Source of the DNA: Heliobacterium chlorum | GTDB taxonomy: Bacteria; Bacillota; Desulfitobacteriia; Heliobacteriales; Heliobacteriaceae | DNA: 64,000 nt | Direction of reading: 5' to 3' | Assembly: GCF_014502795.1 (NCBI RefSeq) | Contig: NZ_JACVHF010000013.1 | Coordinates: 28,158-92,157 of the forward strand | Part shown: piece after piece, positions 33,870 through 43,545 of the stretch | Layout: every line of letters starts with the position of its first letter | How positions within the stretch are numbered: position 1 is the stretch's first letter | Notes under the pieces: generated by a model | What the model saw: the letters and a program-made list of their open reading frames with translations, nothing else | Databases searched by the model: none | What the model was told of the DNA's origin: nothing | Position numbers and translations under genes: made by a program

Positions 33870-33951
33870 GTGTTGATACACAAAAATACTTTTGAAATAC
33901 GTATTGCTTTCTTACCTCTTCCGTGAATCGTAAGGGTAAATGAGAATCAAA

Positions 33952-34058
33952 GGCGGGAATCCGTCGTGAAAAAGTGACCGGCAGGAAAGGCTAGCCAATG
34001 GTAAATGAAACTATCCGTCACGGTAAGTCGCCGCTTAAAAAGGGAGCGGCTTTTTTCT
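33952..34058 (+). promoter_or_regulatory. Structured leader ending in a terminator
   Basis: GTGAC (33974-33978) pairs with GTCAC (34017-34021) around an inner GGCTAGCC. GGCG (33952-33955) can pair with CGCC (34029-34032), which overlaps the 5' arm of a strong terminator, GCCGCT / AGCGGC plus TTTTTT (34030-34056). The competing helices look like a riboswitch or attenuator in front of the CoA-transferase gene. No class recognised. Confidence 0.4.
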
Positions 34059-34201
34059 TTTTTATCCTGTAAATTCCCAAAAGCGTTGCCAATTGGGGTA
34101 TTTACTGGCAACAAAAATTTCAGTATAATCCAAATAGTCTATACATTCGCTCAATCCTCGTTTATAGGAGCAAGAAAAACAACAGGGGGTAACCAAACAA
34201 G

Positions 34202-35539
34202 ATGAGTCTGCAAGACATCTATCGTTCGAAACTCGTTTCGCCACAACAAGCGGCACAGTTAGTCAAATCGGGGGACTGGATTGAATACGGCTTTTGTTTA
34301 ACGGCCCCGCGAGCCTTCGACGCCGCCATGGCGGAGCGAAAAGAGGAATTGTTCGATGTAAATATTCGAGTCGGCGTTTCCGTCCACCCCTCGAAAGCCT
34401 TTGAATCCGATCCGACCGGGGAACATTTCACATGGAACTCCTGGCACTTTACAGGCCTGGATCGCAAGTATGCCGGCATGGGTGCCGCCTTCTATAATCC
34501 CATCAAATTCTCCGAATTACCTCGCTATGTACTGGAAAATCAACCGACCGATATCTTCGTCGTCCAATCGGCTCCCATGGACAAGTTTGGTTTCTTCAAC
34601 TTTGGTATCAGCAACAGCCATCATTACGGCGCGATCGCACGGGCCAAAAAGATCGTGGTGGAAGTCAACGAAAATATGCCTCGCGTCCATGGCGGCTATG
34701 GCCACGGCATCCACATCGACCAAGTTGATTGCATCATTGAAGGAGATAACCTGCCGCTGCCGGAACTGCCTTCCGCACCGCCCAGTGAGGTCGACCGCGC
34801 TATCGCCCAGCTGGTTATGAAGGAAATGCGCGACGGCGACTGTGTCCAACTCGGTATCGGCGGCATGCCGAACGCCCTCGGCGCGATGATCGCTGAATCA
34901 GACCTCAAAGATCTCGGTGGTCATACGGAAATGCTCGCCGACAGCTTCGTCGATATGTTTATGGCCGGACGGATGAACGGACGCCGCAAAAACATCGACA
35001 ACGGCCGGATTGCCTACACCTTCGCCTTAGGTAGCAAAAAACTATACGATTTTCTCGATGACAACCCCTTCTGCGCCAGTTATCCCGTCGATTACACAAA
35101 CTCTGCCGAAGTGGCCGCTAAGATTGACAACCTCGTCACCATCAACAACGCCGTCGAGATTGACCTCTTTGGACAGGTCTGTTCGGAATCGGCTGGTGTT
35201 CGCCACATCAGCGGTCAAGGGGGCCAGTTGGACTTCGTCATCGCCGGTTACCTCTCCAAAGGGGGCCGCAGCTTTATCTGCCTGTCATCGACATACAAGG
35301 ATAAGCAGGGGAACCTCAAATCGCGCATTCTGCCGACGATCACCCCGGGCGGGATTATCACCGACACCCGTTCCAACACCATGTACGTGGTGACCGAGTA
35401 CGGCATGTTCAACTGCAAAGGCCAATCGGCCTGGCAGCGGGCCGAAGGCTTGATCGGCATCGCCCATCCTGATTTCCGGGAAGAGCTGATCAAGGACGCC
35501 GAAAAAATGGGTATCTGGCGCCGGAGCCACAAACGGTAA
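34202..35539 (+). CDS. Acyl-CoA:acetate CoA-transferase / acetyl-CoA hydrolase family
   Basis: 445 residues. Both halves of the family I CoA-transferase fold are present. The catalytic glutamate is predicted in [16 protein letters not shown], and the CoA-loop in [10 protein letters not shown]. Clostridial relatives move CoA between short-chain acyl groups (butyryl-, 4-hydroxybutyryl- or succinyl-CoA) and acetate in fermentation; the exact acyl group cannot be read. ATG start, CAGGGGGTAACC upstream. Preceded by an attenuator-like leader and followed by a terminator, so monocistronic. Confidence 0.9.
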   Translation: MSLQDIYRSKLVSPQQAAQLVKSGDWIEYGFCLTAPRAFDAAMAERKEELFDVNIRVGVSVHPSKAFESDPTGEHFTWNSWHFTGLDRKYAGMGAAFYNPIKFSELPRYVLENQPTDIFVVQSAPMDKFGFFNFGISNSHHYGAIARAKKIVVEVNENMPRVHGGYGHGIHIDQVDCIIEGDNLPLPELPSAPPSEVDRAIAQLVMKEMRDGDCVQLGIGGMPNALGAMIAESDLKDLGGHTEMLADSFVDMFMAGRMNGRRKNIDNGRIAYTFALGSKKLYDFLDDNPFCASYPVDYTNSAEVAAKIDNLVTINNAVEIDLFGQVCSESAGVRHISGQGGQLDFVIAGYLSKGGRSFICLSSTYKDKQGNLKSRILPTITPGGIITDTRSNTMYVVTEYGMFNCKGQSAWQRAEGLIGIAHPDFREELIKDAEKMGIWRRSHKR

Positions 35540-35569
35540 GAAGTCGGTACATATCGGAATTGCATCTAA

Positions 35570-35618
35570 AAGCCCCCGGAGCAATTCGAAGATTCGAACG
35601 GCCGGGGGCTTATTTTTT
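35570..35618 (+). terminator. Rho-independent terminator
   Basis: AAGCCCCCGG / CCGGGGGCTT with an inner TTCGAA pair, then ATTTTTT. Confidence 0.88.
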
Positions 35619-35770
35619 ACCTGTCCTTCATGAAATCTTTTTGAGAAATGAGACTTTTGGCGGAAGGTAACAAATTCATCGACGTCGAATAGCTTTTACC
35701 GGGTCACAATTGAGCTTCCTTGTGAAGGAAAAATATAGAATCCCGAAATGTGAAAAACGAGGTGCAAAGC

Positions 35771-36553
35771 ATGGATACAGCCGTTGTAGCCGGATTATTT
35801 CTTGGCATCTTCGCGGTTGTCGGGGGCATGATTGCCAAAGGGGCCGACGTTTCTGTTCTTGTCAACCCAGCCGCCATCATCATCATCTTTGTCGGAACGT
35901 TTGCTGCACTGCTGAACTCCTTTCCGATGAATGAGGTCAAAAAGATACCGACACTGTTCCGGATCATCTTTAAAGAACAAAAACTGACCGCGCCGAAGGT
36001 GATCATTGATCAGATGACCGAAATGGCTCAACAAGCCCGGCGGGAAGGTCTGCTCTCGCTGGAAGCGGCCATTGAAAAGCTGGAGGAACCTTTTCTCAAA
36101 AACGGTATTCGCCTGATCGTCGACGGTCAGGGGGAAGAGTTTGTTCGGGAACTGCTTGAGGCAGAGATCGCCGCCATGGAAGAACGGCATCGGGTCGGTG
36201 CCATGATCTTCACCTCCGCTGGGTCATACGCGCCTACACTCGGTGTTTTGGGTGCCGTTATCGGTCTCATCGGGGCTCTCGGTAACTTAAATGACGTGGA
36301 AAAGCTGGGTCACATGATCGCCGCCGCCTTCGTGGCGACCTTGTTTGGTATCTTCACCGGGTATGTGCTCTGGCACCCCTTTGCTACGAAGCTGAAGCGG
36401 AAATCTCAAGAAGAAGTTAAGCTAAAGACGATGATGTTGGAAGGGATTCTTTCCATCCAAGTCGGCAGCAGCCCGATTCAAATCCGTGAAAAAATGATGA
36501 TTCATTTGACACAGACGGAACGGCAGGCAATGGACAAAGAAGGAGCTCGCTGA
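35771..36553 (+). CDS. motA: Flagellar motor stator protein MotA
   Basis: 260 residues. Start ATG 35771 (GAGGTG upstream) rather than the longer frame. Four membrane helices: two near the N-terminus (AGLFLGIFAVVGGMIAKG, AAIIIIFVGTFAALL) and two after residue 150 (YAPTLGVLGAVIGLIGALG and AAAFVATLFGIFTGYVLW). The cytoplasmic loop with charged residues for FliG contact lies between. With MotB it forms the proton channel that drives flagellar rotation. Its stop overlaps the motB start (TGATG). Confidence 0.95.
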   Translation: MDTAVVAGLFLGIFAVVGGMIAKGADVSVLVNPAAIIIIFVGTFAALLNSFPMNEVKKIPTLFRIIFKEQKLTAPKVIIDQMTEMAQQARREGLLSLEAAIEKLEEPFLKNGIRLIVDGQGEEFVRELLEAEIAAMEERHRVGAMIFTSAGSYAPTLGVLGAVIGLIGALGNLNDVEKLGHMIAAAFVATLFGIFTGYVLWHPFATKLKRKSQEEVKLKTMMLEGILSIQVGSSPIQIREKMMIHLTQTERQAMDKEGAR

Positions 36554-37449
36554 TGAGCAAAAAGAAGCAGCACCATGAAGAACACGTTGATGAGACATGG
36601 CTGATTCCGTACGCCGACATGTTGACGCTCTTGCTGGCTTTGTTCATCGTCATGTTTGCCGTAAGCCAGGTAGATACAAAAAAATTTGAAGCCTTAAAAA
36701 AAGCGATGGAAACAGTCTTCAAAGGCGGCTCCGGCCTCATGATGAATTCCAGTCCCATGCCCACAGAGGGAGCGAGTGACCAGCCGCCAGAAATGGCCGT
36801 AATGGAATCGCTCCGAGAAGCGCGGAACTTTCAAGAGATGAAAACCCAGATGGATAAATACATCCAAGATAAAGGATTGCAAAACCAGATCGAAACCAGT
36901 TTGGCGCAAGAAGGATTGCAGATCTCTTTTCGGGACGCAGCTCTTTTTGATTCCGGCAAGGCCAACCTGCGGCCGGAGGCACTTCCGACGCTGGATGTGT
37001 TGGCAGAACTCCTGAGCGGGTTGAAGGGGAATGATGTGCGCATCGCCGGTCATACGGACAATCTGCCCATCAGTACGGCCGAGTTTCCTTCCAACTGGGA
37101 TCTGAGCGCCAAGCGGGCCTTAAATGTGATGAAACGCATTCTAAACCAAGGAAAATTAGATCCGGCTAAGTTTACCGCTGTCGGTTATGGTGAGTATCAT
37201 CCGAAAGACACGAATGATACCGCTGAGGGGCGGGCGAATAACCGGCGGGTTGAAGTGTTGATCATCCGCAAATACCCGGACAAAACCTCGTCTGGGGGGG
37301 CGTCCAGTTCCACAGCGACGGTTCCCGCCGTGGTGAAACCCAGCAACGAAGAGAATAAGATCCCCTCTTTTGAAGGATTGCCTGGACCGGGAGAGCCGAA
37401 ACGACTGCCTTCCGATACGATTCCGGAAGGGCTGAAATTTGTCAACTGA
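36553..37449 (+). CDS. motB: Flagellar motor stator protein MotB
   Basis: 298 residues. A cytoplasmic His/Glu-rich start, one membrane helix with the proton-carrying Asp (IPYADMLTLLLALFIVMFA, Asp at about residue 21), a plug/linker, then an OmpA-like peptidoglycan-binding domain (about 130-235; IAGHTDNLP and NRRVEVLI). The C-terminus is an extra Ser/Pro-rich tail. The aspartate in place of serine-rich Na+ motifs suggests proton use, though this is not decisive. Coupled to motA by a 1-base overlap. Confidence 0.95.
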   Translation: MSKKKQHHEEHVDETWLIPYADMLTLLLALFIVMFAVSQVDTKKFEALKKAMETVFKGGSGLMMNSSPMPTEGASDQPPEMAVMESLREARNFQEMKTQMDKYIQDKGLQNQIETSLAQEGLQISFRDAALFDSGKANLRPEALPTLDVLAELLSGLKGNDVRIAGHTDNLPISTAEFPSNWDLSAKRALNVMKRILNQGKLDPAKFTAVGYGEYHPKDTNDTAEGRANNRRVEVLIIRKYPDKTSSGGASSSTATVPAVVKPSNEENKIPSFEGLPGPGEPKRLPSDTIPEGLKFVN

Positions 37450-37458
37450 TATCAAAAA

Positions 37459-37505
37459 AGAACAGGCCGGGAAGCACTACGCTTTCCGGCCTGTTCTAAT
37501 TTTTT
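37459..37505. terminator. motAB terminator
   Basis: AGAACAGGCCGG / CCGGCCTGTTCT, 12 pairs, then AATTTTTT. It also faces the convergent EAL gene. Confidence 0.88.
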
Positions 37506-37532
37506 AACGTCTTTTATTCGAATAGTGAGAAT

Positions 37533-38738
37533 TTAATCGATGCATAGATCGAGGCATAAAAACAATTCGTCACCAGCGGGATATATGTAGGTCCGCATCT
37601 TACAACCGCTATGGGCATCGGTGTAGGTGCTGGACAGTTTGCCTGTTTCTTTATAGGTGGCTTTCACGATGTTGTTGAGGAAGTAAGGCCGCCAGGCCCA
37701 GTTTCGTCCGCGAAACTCCTCTTCGGTGATCCATTCGCCGTGATGGCGAGTAAAGTTCGATGAATATTGATAGCCTCGCTCGTCACAAAGATAGACGCGA
37801 GACACGAGTCTCGGAAGAGAATCGAGAAAACGGAGGATGAACTCGTCGGCCTTTCGCCAGCGTGGATCGGTGCCCTCGGGCCAACGGGGTAAACACTCCA
37901 GCAAGGAGTTGCGCAGCGCGTCGGAGGCGCGCTGATCCGAATGAGTCTCCCAAAGAGCGTGGTCGACGAACTGACGGATCTGATAGCTCAGGCAGTGATG
38001 GAACACGTCTGGACTTAGAAATTCATCGTACGGCTTCGCGAAGAAATACCCTTGCAGGTAACGGGCGCCTAAAGAGAGGGCGATTTGCACCTCTTCTTCG
38101 GTCTCAATGCCTTCAAAGAGCAACGAGGCGCCGATTTTTTCGGCTGTATTGGCGAAGGAAGCCAGAACTTCTTTAAAGAAGTCTTCTCGAGTGCACTTCT
38201 TGACCAGCTCTAGGTCCAGTTTAAGAATATTTGGTTTGATATAGGCGATGCGGTCAAAGTTGATAAAACCGCTGCCCACATCGTCGATGGCGATCTGACA
38301 GCCCGCTTCCCGGTAGGTCTGGGTGACCCGGGCGAGATCTTCGATATCATCGTTAAAACTGTCTTCGGTGATCTCTACGGTGAATCTCGACGGATCGACG
38401 TTATGTTCCCGCAAAAACTGTAAGGTCGGAAGTTTCTCTGGGTGGTCTCGAAACGAATAGATCCAGTTGGGTTTCAGATTGAGAAAGAGGCGTGTATCTT
38501 CCGGTGCTTTCGCCAGGGCAGCGATCGCCTTCTGCCGGATGATGCGATCGATCCGAATATGATCCTCCGTGCTTATGAAGGGATCGTGAAAAAAAGGACC
38601 CAGGCTGCGAGTCCCTTGAGGCGTCTGCCAGCGCCCCAACACTTCATAGGCGAAGATCCGCTGTGTATCCATCGTAAGGATCGGTTGAAAATGAGGTATT
38701 ACATCGCCGGGATTGGGGATAGGAGTCGACGTAGACAC
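37533..38738 (-). CDS. EAL-domain protein, YkuI-like
   Basis: 401 residues from GTG 38738. An EAL domain (1-245) is followed by a C-terminal sensor-like domain (about 250-400, ending LFLCLDLCID) as in B. subtilis YkuI. The signature reads EVL instead of EAL (FAYEVLGR), but other catalytic positions are kept: LNL, the EITE glutamate, IDDVGSGF, KLDLEL and EGIET. It could be an active c-di-GMP phosphodiesterase or a c-di-GMP receptor; YkuI itself has low activity. Location beside motAB fits control of motility. Confidence 0.88.
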   Translation of the reverse strand: MSTSTPIPNPGDVIPHFQPILTMDTQRIFAYEVLGRWQTPQGTRSLGPFFHDPFISTEDHIRIDRIIRQKAIAALAKAPEDTRLFLNLKPNWIYSFRDHPEKLPTLQFLREHNVDPSRFTVEITEDSFNDDIEDLARVTQTYREAGCQIAIDDVGSGFINFDRIAYIKPNILKLDLELVKKCTREDFFKEVLASFANTAEKIGASLLFEGIETEEEVQIALSLGARYLQGYFFAKPYDEFLSPDVFHHCLSYQIRQFVDHALWETHSDQRASDALRNSLLECLPRWPEGTDPRWRKADEFILRFLDSLPRLVSRVYLCDERGYQYSSNFTRHHGEWITEEEFRGRNWAWRPYFLNNIVKATYKETGKLSSTYTDAHSGCKMRTYIYPAGDELFLCLDLCID

Positions 38739-38814
38739 GGTAAGGAAGCCCCCTCATGATGATGACGAGCAAGTCTGTCAGGGAACACAGGACATGAAGC
38801 CACGATCCGTCTGA

Positions 38815-39783
38815 TTACACTTCGTCAAAAGATTGGATGATCCGTTTGCCGTGAAAACGGCCTTTTTCGATATTCGCTTGGGTCACACGCCAGCCCTCGG
38901 AAATGGCACCAGCCACATAGAGACCGGGAATGTTTGTCTCCATCGTCAGAGGGTTATGAGTAGGGAAGCCGTATTCATCGAGAGCGACACCGGCATCGAC
39001 GAGCAGTTTCGCGTTCGGCCGGTAGCCCGTCATCAAAAAGACGAAGTCTGCTTCTACTTCATACCGGTCGCCGTCTCGCCGTATTGTGACTGAGCGCGGT
39101 TGGATAGATTCCAAATGACTGTTGAAGAAAGTGGGGATGTCTTCTTTGAGAATGCGTGAGAGGATATCGGCGCCGATCCAGGGTTTTACGTTTCCATCGA
39201 GTTGCTCACACCGGTGGACTAGGGTCACATCTGAACCATGGCGATAGAGGTCTAAGGCGGTCTCCGCGGCAGAATTGCCCCCGCCGACGACCACTGTTTT
39301 ACGGCCCGAATAGGGAAAGGCCTCTTTATAGTAATGGCTCACATGGGGTAGATTTTCTCCGGGTATGCCAAGCAGGTTGGGGGTGTTGTAGCATCCGGTC
39401 GCCACGATGACGCGTTTCGAAAAATATATCCGGATTTCACCGGTAAATACATTTTTTGCGTGCACCATAAAGCCCGTATCCGTGCGCTGAATATCGGTCA
39501 CCTGACGATAGGTTTTAATGGGAACATCAAAATGCTGGGCGGCTCTCAAATAATACCGAACGGCTTCTTGACGGGTTGGTCGACAACCTTGAACGACAAA
39601 GGGCAATCCGCCAACCTCCAGCATATCGGTGGTGCTGCTTAAGATCATATACGTGGGGTAACCTACGACAGAATCGACGATAGAACCTTTTTCCAGGACC
39701 ACGAAGTCCAAACCGTGGATCTTCGCTTCGATGGCACAAGCGAGGCCGCAGGGACCGCTGCCTACTATGATCATGTCATGCAC
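38815..39783 (-). CDS. YpdA-like FAD/NAD(P) oxidoreductase
   Basis: 322 residues from GTG 39783 (GGAGGTG six bases upstream). Two Rossmann motifs: VGSGPCGLA for FAD and VVVGGGNSAAETALDL for NAD(P)H. The C-terminal YVAGAISEGWRVTQANIEKG and GRFHGKRI match the YpdA/Bdr group, thioredoxin-reductase-like proteins without the CxxC redox pair that reduce bacillithiol disulfide in Bacilli. In Clostridia without bacillithiol the substrate is uncertain. No operon partner; rubredoxin lies next but behind its own terminator. Confidence 0.85.
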   Translation of the reverse strand: MHDMIIVGSGPCGLACAIEAKIHGLDFVVLEKGSIVDSVVGYPTYMILSSTTDMLEVGGLPFVVQGCRPTRQEAVRYYLRAAQHFDVPIKTYRQVTDIQRTDTGFMVHAKNVFTGEIRIYFSKRVIVATGCYNTPNLLGIPGENLPHVSHYYKEAFPYSGRKTVVVGGGNSAAETALDLYRHGSDVTLVHRCEQLDGNVKPWIGADILSRILKEDIPTFFNSHLESIQPRSVTIRRDGDRYEVEADFVFLMTGYRPNAKLLVDAGVALDEYGFPTHNPLTMETNIPGLYVAGAISEGWRVTQANIEKGRFHGKRIIQSFDEV

Positions 39784-39871
39784 CGAGCTCACCTCCGAAC
39801 TATACTTTATCATTATCATTATAGCGAGAGAGGGAGTGAAAAAATAGCACTTTCTCTAAGATATAGAAAAG

Positions 39872-39905
39872 AAAAAGAGGCCGCACAGAGGGGCCTCTTT
39901 TTCTT
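39872..39905 (-). terminator. Rubredoxin terminator
   Basis: AAAAAGAGGCC / GGCCTCTTTTT, 11 pairs, with a T-rich tail on the minus strand. Confidence 0.85.
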
Positions 39906-39912
39906 TCTTAAG

Positions 39913-40074
39913 CTAATCCATAGGTTCAAACTGATCTTTTCCGACAGCGCACACGGGGCAGACCCAATCATCGGGAATCGATTCAAAGGGGGTGCCAGGC
40001 TCTATGCCTGAATCAGGATCGCCCTTTTCCGGGTCATAGACATAACCGCAGGGAACACAGACATACTTTTTCAA
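39913..40074 (-). CDS. Rubredoxin
   Basis: 53 residues, TTG start with AGGAG 10 bases upstream. The iron is held by Cys6, Cys9 ([12 protein letters not shown]) and Cys39, Cys42 ([11 protein letters not shown]), the invariant rubredoxin pattern, and the length is standard. It is a one-electron carrier typical of anaerobes, often feeding oxygen- or peroxide-reducing enzymes. It lies upstream of and in the same direction as the YpdA-like gene, separated by a terminator. Confidence 0.97.
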   Translation of the reverse strand: MKKYVCVPCGYVYDPEKGDPDSGIEPGTPFESIPDDWVCPVCAVGKDQFEPMD

Positions 40075-40299
40075 GTCGATCAGATCTCCTTCTACGAAAC
40101 TGCCTTCAGTCCTATTGATTTACCACAGAAAGTGCAAATATCCGTAGAAAAAGAAATCTCTAGAAAAATAAAAGAAGAAGGCTTGCGCCTTCTCCTTTGA
40201 AGCAACTACCCCTACAGCGTAACCGTTCCTAAGAGCATCAAGACTACCTCTTACCTTAACAACAAGACACCACTGAGTGATAGGCGAAAATACTAACCT

Positions 40300-40915
40300 T
40301 GTCAAAGCCAATCTACGATGGAACCGAACCAGATATAACCAAACTGCCTAAGAACTGACCTAGGAAAGAACCGACCGACTGACCAATACGGAATCGACCC
40401 AGTTACCAGAAGACCTAGGAAAGAACCTAACCAGGGATAAAATCTCACCAAACAACCTGGACCTGAATCGTTCAAGGAACCAACTGAGCTAACCGACCAA
40501 GGATAGACCAGGGGCCAAGACGAGTACCTACCCAGGGGGAAGACGGGATACCGGACAATAGGGGAACAAACCATTGGGATACCGGGATCCAACGAGCGAG
40601 GAACCGAACGAGATAGGAACCGTACCTAACGGGAACCAAACCTAAAGGGAACTAAACCGAGAAAAACCGAGAACTGAGTTTTGAAAGGAACCGTACCTGA
40701 GAAAGAACTTGAACCTTAACCAGATAGGGACCCAACCTAGGAAATAACCTGAATCCTAACCCGATGGACCGAACCGGAGATACCGAGAACGAACCTTAAA
40801 CCGAACCGGGTACGAACCGAACTACCGAAGGACCTTAAGGGACTGATTCAGATAGACAACGCACTTGGGGAAAAAACCTAAACCTGAGACAACAAACGGG
40901 AGACTTGGAAACCCT
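40300..40915. repeat. 600-bp AACC-rich low-complexity region
   Basis: The plus strand is dominated by purines and C with little T, built from drifting words such as GGAACCGAAC, AACCTAGG and AACCGAG. It codes for nothing convincing on either strand. No tandem period is constant; motif spacing varies between about 8 and 25 bases. Confidence 0.75.
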
Positions 40916-41181
40916 TGAGCGACCTAGACCCTAACTTGTGTCCGATGGGATTTACGGGATAACAACCGTTCAGGACCGATTCGGCTAACCTGAGGACCCA
41001 CCGTTAGACTGGTAAACACCTGCATTGGACTGGGAAAACCTGTTTCCGAAACCCTAGCGATTTGGTGAACCGGAGTCAATTTGCTGTAGGGGTGTTGCTC
41101 ACCTTTATGGTAGCACAAGATTGTGAATATTGCAACTGGAAAGCGTAAAAAGCTTTACAAAGTTTTTACTGCCAGGGGTTA

Positions 41182-41210
41182 TTGACACCGGGAGCAGCCA
41201 TGACTATACT
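41182..41210 (+). promoter_or_regulatory. Consensus promoter of the ilv-leu operon
   Basis: TTGACA, 17-base spacer, TATACT. Predicted start near 41217, just before the T-box leader. Confidence 0.88.
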
Positions 41211-41219
41211 ATTTTTTAA

Positions 41220-41553
41220 TAACATACTACGCAAAGACGATGATGGGGTACTATGGCACTGAACGTCCCTTAGTAGCAGAGAGCCGGGGCAGCTGAAAAC
41301 CGGTACTAAAACGACAGTGTTGTCTCTCCCCGAAGTCGCTATCCGAACTGTCGAGCCTGAGGGCGCGGCGTAGTAGGTGGTGCCGGATGGAGCGCCTTCG
41401 GGTGCAAGCGTCCGTTATCAAGCTTCCAGCGATAACATCGCTGGACAAGAGGTCGGCCATCTACTTCGATGGTACGACAATCAGGGTGGTACCGCGGGAA
41501 ATACCTCTCGTCCCTGACAGGATTTTGGACCTGTCTGGGCGGGAGGTTTTTTT
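41220..41553 (+). promoter_or_regulatory. T-box leader of the ilv-leu operon
   Basis: The T-box sequence GGGTGGTACCGCGGG is at 41484-41498. Upstream, stem I shows AGTA (41272-41275), the GCAGAGAGCC element and a matching 3' strand with GAACTG at 41345-41350. The codon after GAA, CTG (Leu), is my tentative specifier; ATC (Ile) at 41341 is the alternative. The terminator pairs 41503-41521 with 41530-41547 and ends in TTTTTTT; the T-box half can pair with its 5' arm as antiterminator. Uncharged tRNA would allow readthrough into ilvD. Confidence 0.95.
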
Positions 41554-41615
41554 ATACCTTTTCCTCAATCGCGAGAACAACGAACAGAAGAAAACAAAAC
41601 CTAGGGGGGATCCAA

Positions 41616-43289
41616 TTGGATAGCAAAAACACCCGCAGCCATTCCGTGAAATGCGGTGTGGAAAAAGCGCCGCACCGTTCTCTATTTCGCGCCTTGGGCC
41701 TGACGGAAGAGGAGATGAACCGCCCGCTCATCGGGATTGTGAACGCCAAGAATGACGTCGTCCCGGGCCATATCCACTTGGATACCATCGCCGAAGCGGT
41801 AAAAGCGGGTGTTCGCTTAGCTGGCGGAACGCCTCTGGCCTTTCCGGCCATCGCCGTATGCGACGGCATTGCCATGAACCACATCGGCATGAAATACTCC
41901 CTGGCATCCCGGGAGATCATCGCCGATTCGGTGGAGATCATGGCTACGGCTCATGGTTTTGACGCCCTCGTTTTCATCCCTAACTGCGACAAAGTTGTAC
42001 CGGGCATGCTCATGGCAGCAGCTCGATTAAACATTCCTTCCATCTTCATCAGCGGCGGCCCCATGCTGGCCGGTCGTTTCCAAGGGAAAAAGGTCAACCT
42101 GAACAGCGTCTTTGAGGGTGTCGGCCAGTATAACGTCGGCAAGATGACCTCGGACGAACTGCAGGACCTGGAAGAGAACGCTTGCCCCACCTGTGGCTCC
42201 TGCTCGGGCATGTTTACGGCGAACTCCATGAACTGCTTAACAGAAGTTCTCGGCATGGCCCTCCCAGGCAACGGGACGATTCCCGCCGTCTATTCCTCCC
42301 GGATCCGCTTGGCGAAACAGACGGGCATGAAGATCATGGACCTCTTGGAAAAAGACGTTCGTCCTCTCGATCTTATGACCGAACAGACTTTCCGCAACGC
42401 CATCACTGTCGATATGGCCCTCGGCTGTTCTACCAACACCTTGCTGCACCTGCCGGCCATCGCTTATGAAGCCGGTGTGGATCTGAACCTGGACGTCGTT
42501 AACGAAATAAGCAAGGGAACACCCCACCTGTGCAAACTAGCTCCGGCTGGTGAGCATCACATTGAAGACCTCGACGAAGCCGGCGGTATCCCTGCGGTGA
42601 TGAACATCCTTCTCGAGCAAGGCCTCATCAATGGCAGCCTGCCTACAGTCACCGGCAAAACAGTGGCTGAAAACGTCTCCAACCGTGCCAACCTGCGGCC
42701 CGATGTCATTCGGCCTGTCGATAATGCCTACAGCCAGACCGGCGGCTTGGCAGTCCTGCGGGGGAATCTCGCTCCTGACGGCGCCGTCGTCAAAAAAGCG
42801 GCTGTCGCTCCAGAGATGCACGTTCACCAAGGTCCCGCTCGCGTGTTCAATTCCGAGGAAGAGGCCTATGCAGCCATCACCGGCGGCAAGATCCAAAAGG
42901 GTGACGTCGTCATCATCCGCTACGAAGGTCCCCGTGGCGGCCCGGGCATGCGGGAAATGCTTTCCCCCACGTCGACCATCTGCGGGATGGGCCTGGACAA
43001 AGACGTGGCCCTCATCACGGACGGTCGTTTCTCCGGTGCCACCCGGGGCGCATCGATCGGACACGTCTCTCCAGAAGCAGCCGACGGCGGACCCATCGCC
43101 TTTGTGGAAGAAGGCGACATTATCTCCATCAACATTCCCGAAGGCAAGCTGAACGTAGAAGTGGACGAAGCCACACTGGCTGAACGCCGGAAAAACTGGC
43201 AGCCGCCGGAGCCCCGTGTAACCAAAGGGTACATGAAGCGCTACGCCCAGAACGTCCTTTCCGCCTCCACCGGCGCGCGGATGCGCTAA
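41616..43289 (+). CDS. ilvD: Dihydroxy-acid dehydratase
   Basis: 557 residues from TTG 41616 (GGGGGGATCC upstream); longer frames run into the T-box terminator. Converts 2,3-dihydroxy-acids to 2-keto-acids, the third step of valine/isoleucine synthesis. Iron-sulfur cysteines lie in [10 protein letters not shown] and [16 protein letters not shown]. The C-terminal [15 protein letters not shown] and GRFSGATRG blocks are complete. First gene of the operon behind the T-box. Confidence 0.96.
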   Translation: MDSKNTRSHSVKCGVEKAPHRSLFRALGLTEEEMNRPLIGIVNAKNDVVPGHIHLDTIAEAVKAGVRLAGGTPLAFPAIAVCDGIAMNHIGMKYSLASREIIADSVEIMATAHGFDALVFIPNCDKVVPGMLMAAARLNIPSIFISGGPMLAGRFQGKKVNLNSVFEGVGQYNVGKMTSDELQDLEENACPTCGSCSGMFTANSMNCLTEVLGMALPGNGTIPAVYSSRIRLAKQTGMKIMDLLEKDVRPLDLMTEQTFRNAITVDMALGCSTNTLLHLPAIAYEAGVDLNLDVVNEISKGTPHLCKLAPAGEHHIEDLDEAGGIPAVMNILLEQGLINGSLPTVTGKTVAENVSNRANLRPDVIRPVDNAYSQTGGLAVLRGNLAPDGAVVKKAAVAPEMHVHQGPARVFNSEEEAYAAITGGKIQKGDVVIIRYEGPRGGPGMREMLSPTSTICGMGLDKDVALITDGRFSGATRGASIGHVSPEAADGGPIAFVEEGDIISINIPEGKLNVEVDEATLAERRKNWQPPEPRVTKGYMKRYAQNVLSASTGARMR

Positions 43290-43545
43290 ATTTTAAATCT
43301 CGAGATTTGGCCGAGCTAGGGTGTCTATGCTGGGTAAATACGCCAGGTATAGGCGCCCTAGCTCGCCCCAAAAAACTTGTCGAAGGAAAAATTCACCGAA
43401 GACTAAACTCACCGAAGACAAAACTCATTCAAAGATAAAAGTTCCAACGACGAGGATAAAAGCCGAAAAGAAGAGACAAAGTTACAGAGTACCCATCTAA
43501 CCATGATTACCTCTAATGCAAGAACATAACAAGGAGGCGGAATCG
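43290..43545 (+). other. ilvD-ilvN spacer with palindrome
   Basis: 256 bases without a gene. GAGCTAGGG (43313-43321) pairs with CCCTAGCTC (43356-43364), enclosing an imperfect inner stem; no T-run follows. From 43380 the sequence is A-rich and repetitive (CACCGAAGAC-type words). Confidence 0.6.

Noticed and set aside
34005..34205. Plus-strand frame of 66 codons before the CoA-transferase gene
   Set aside because: It spans a terminator hairpin with T6 and lacks a ribosome site.
38815..40074. Rubredoxin and YpdA-like gene as one operon
   Set aside because: A strong terminator at 39872-39902 separates them and each has its own ribosome site, so co-transcription is not supported.
40302..40592. 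Minus-strand frame of 96 codons in the AACC-rich region
   Set aside because: Residue content (Pro, Trp, Ser, Gly, Tyr runs) follows only from the biased sequence; no ribosome site.
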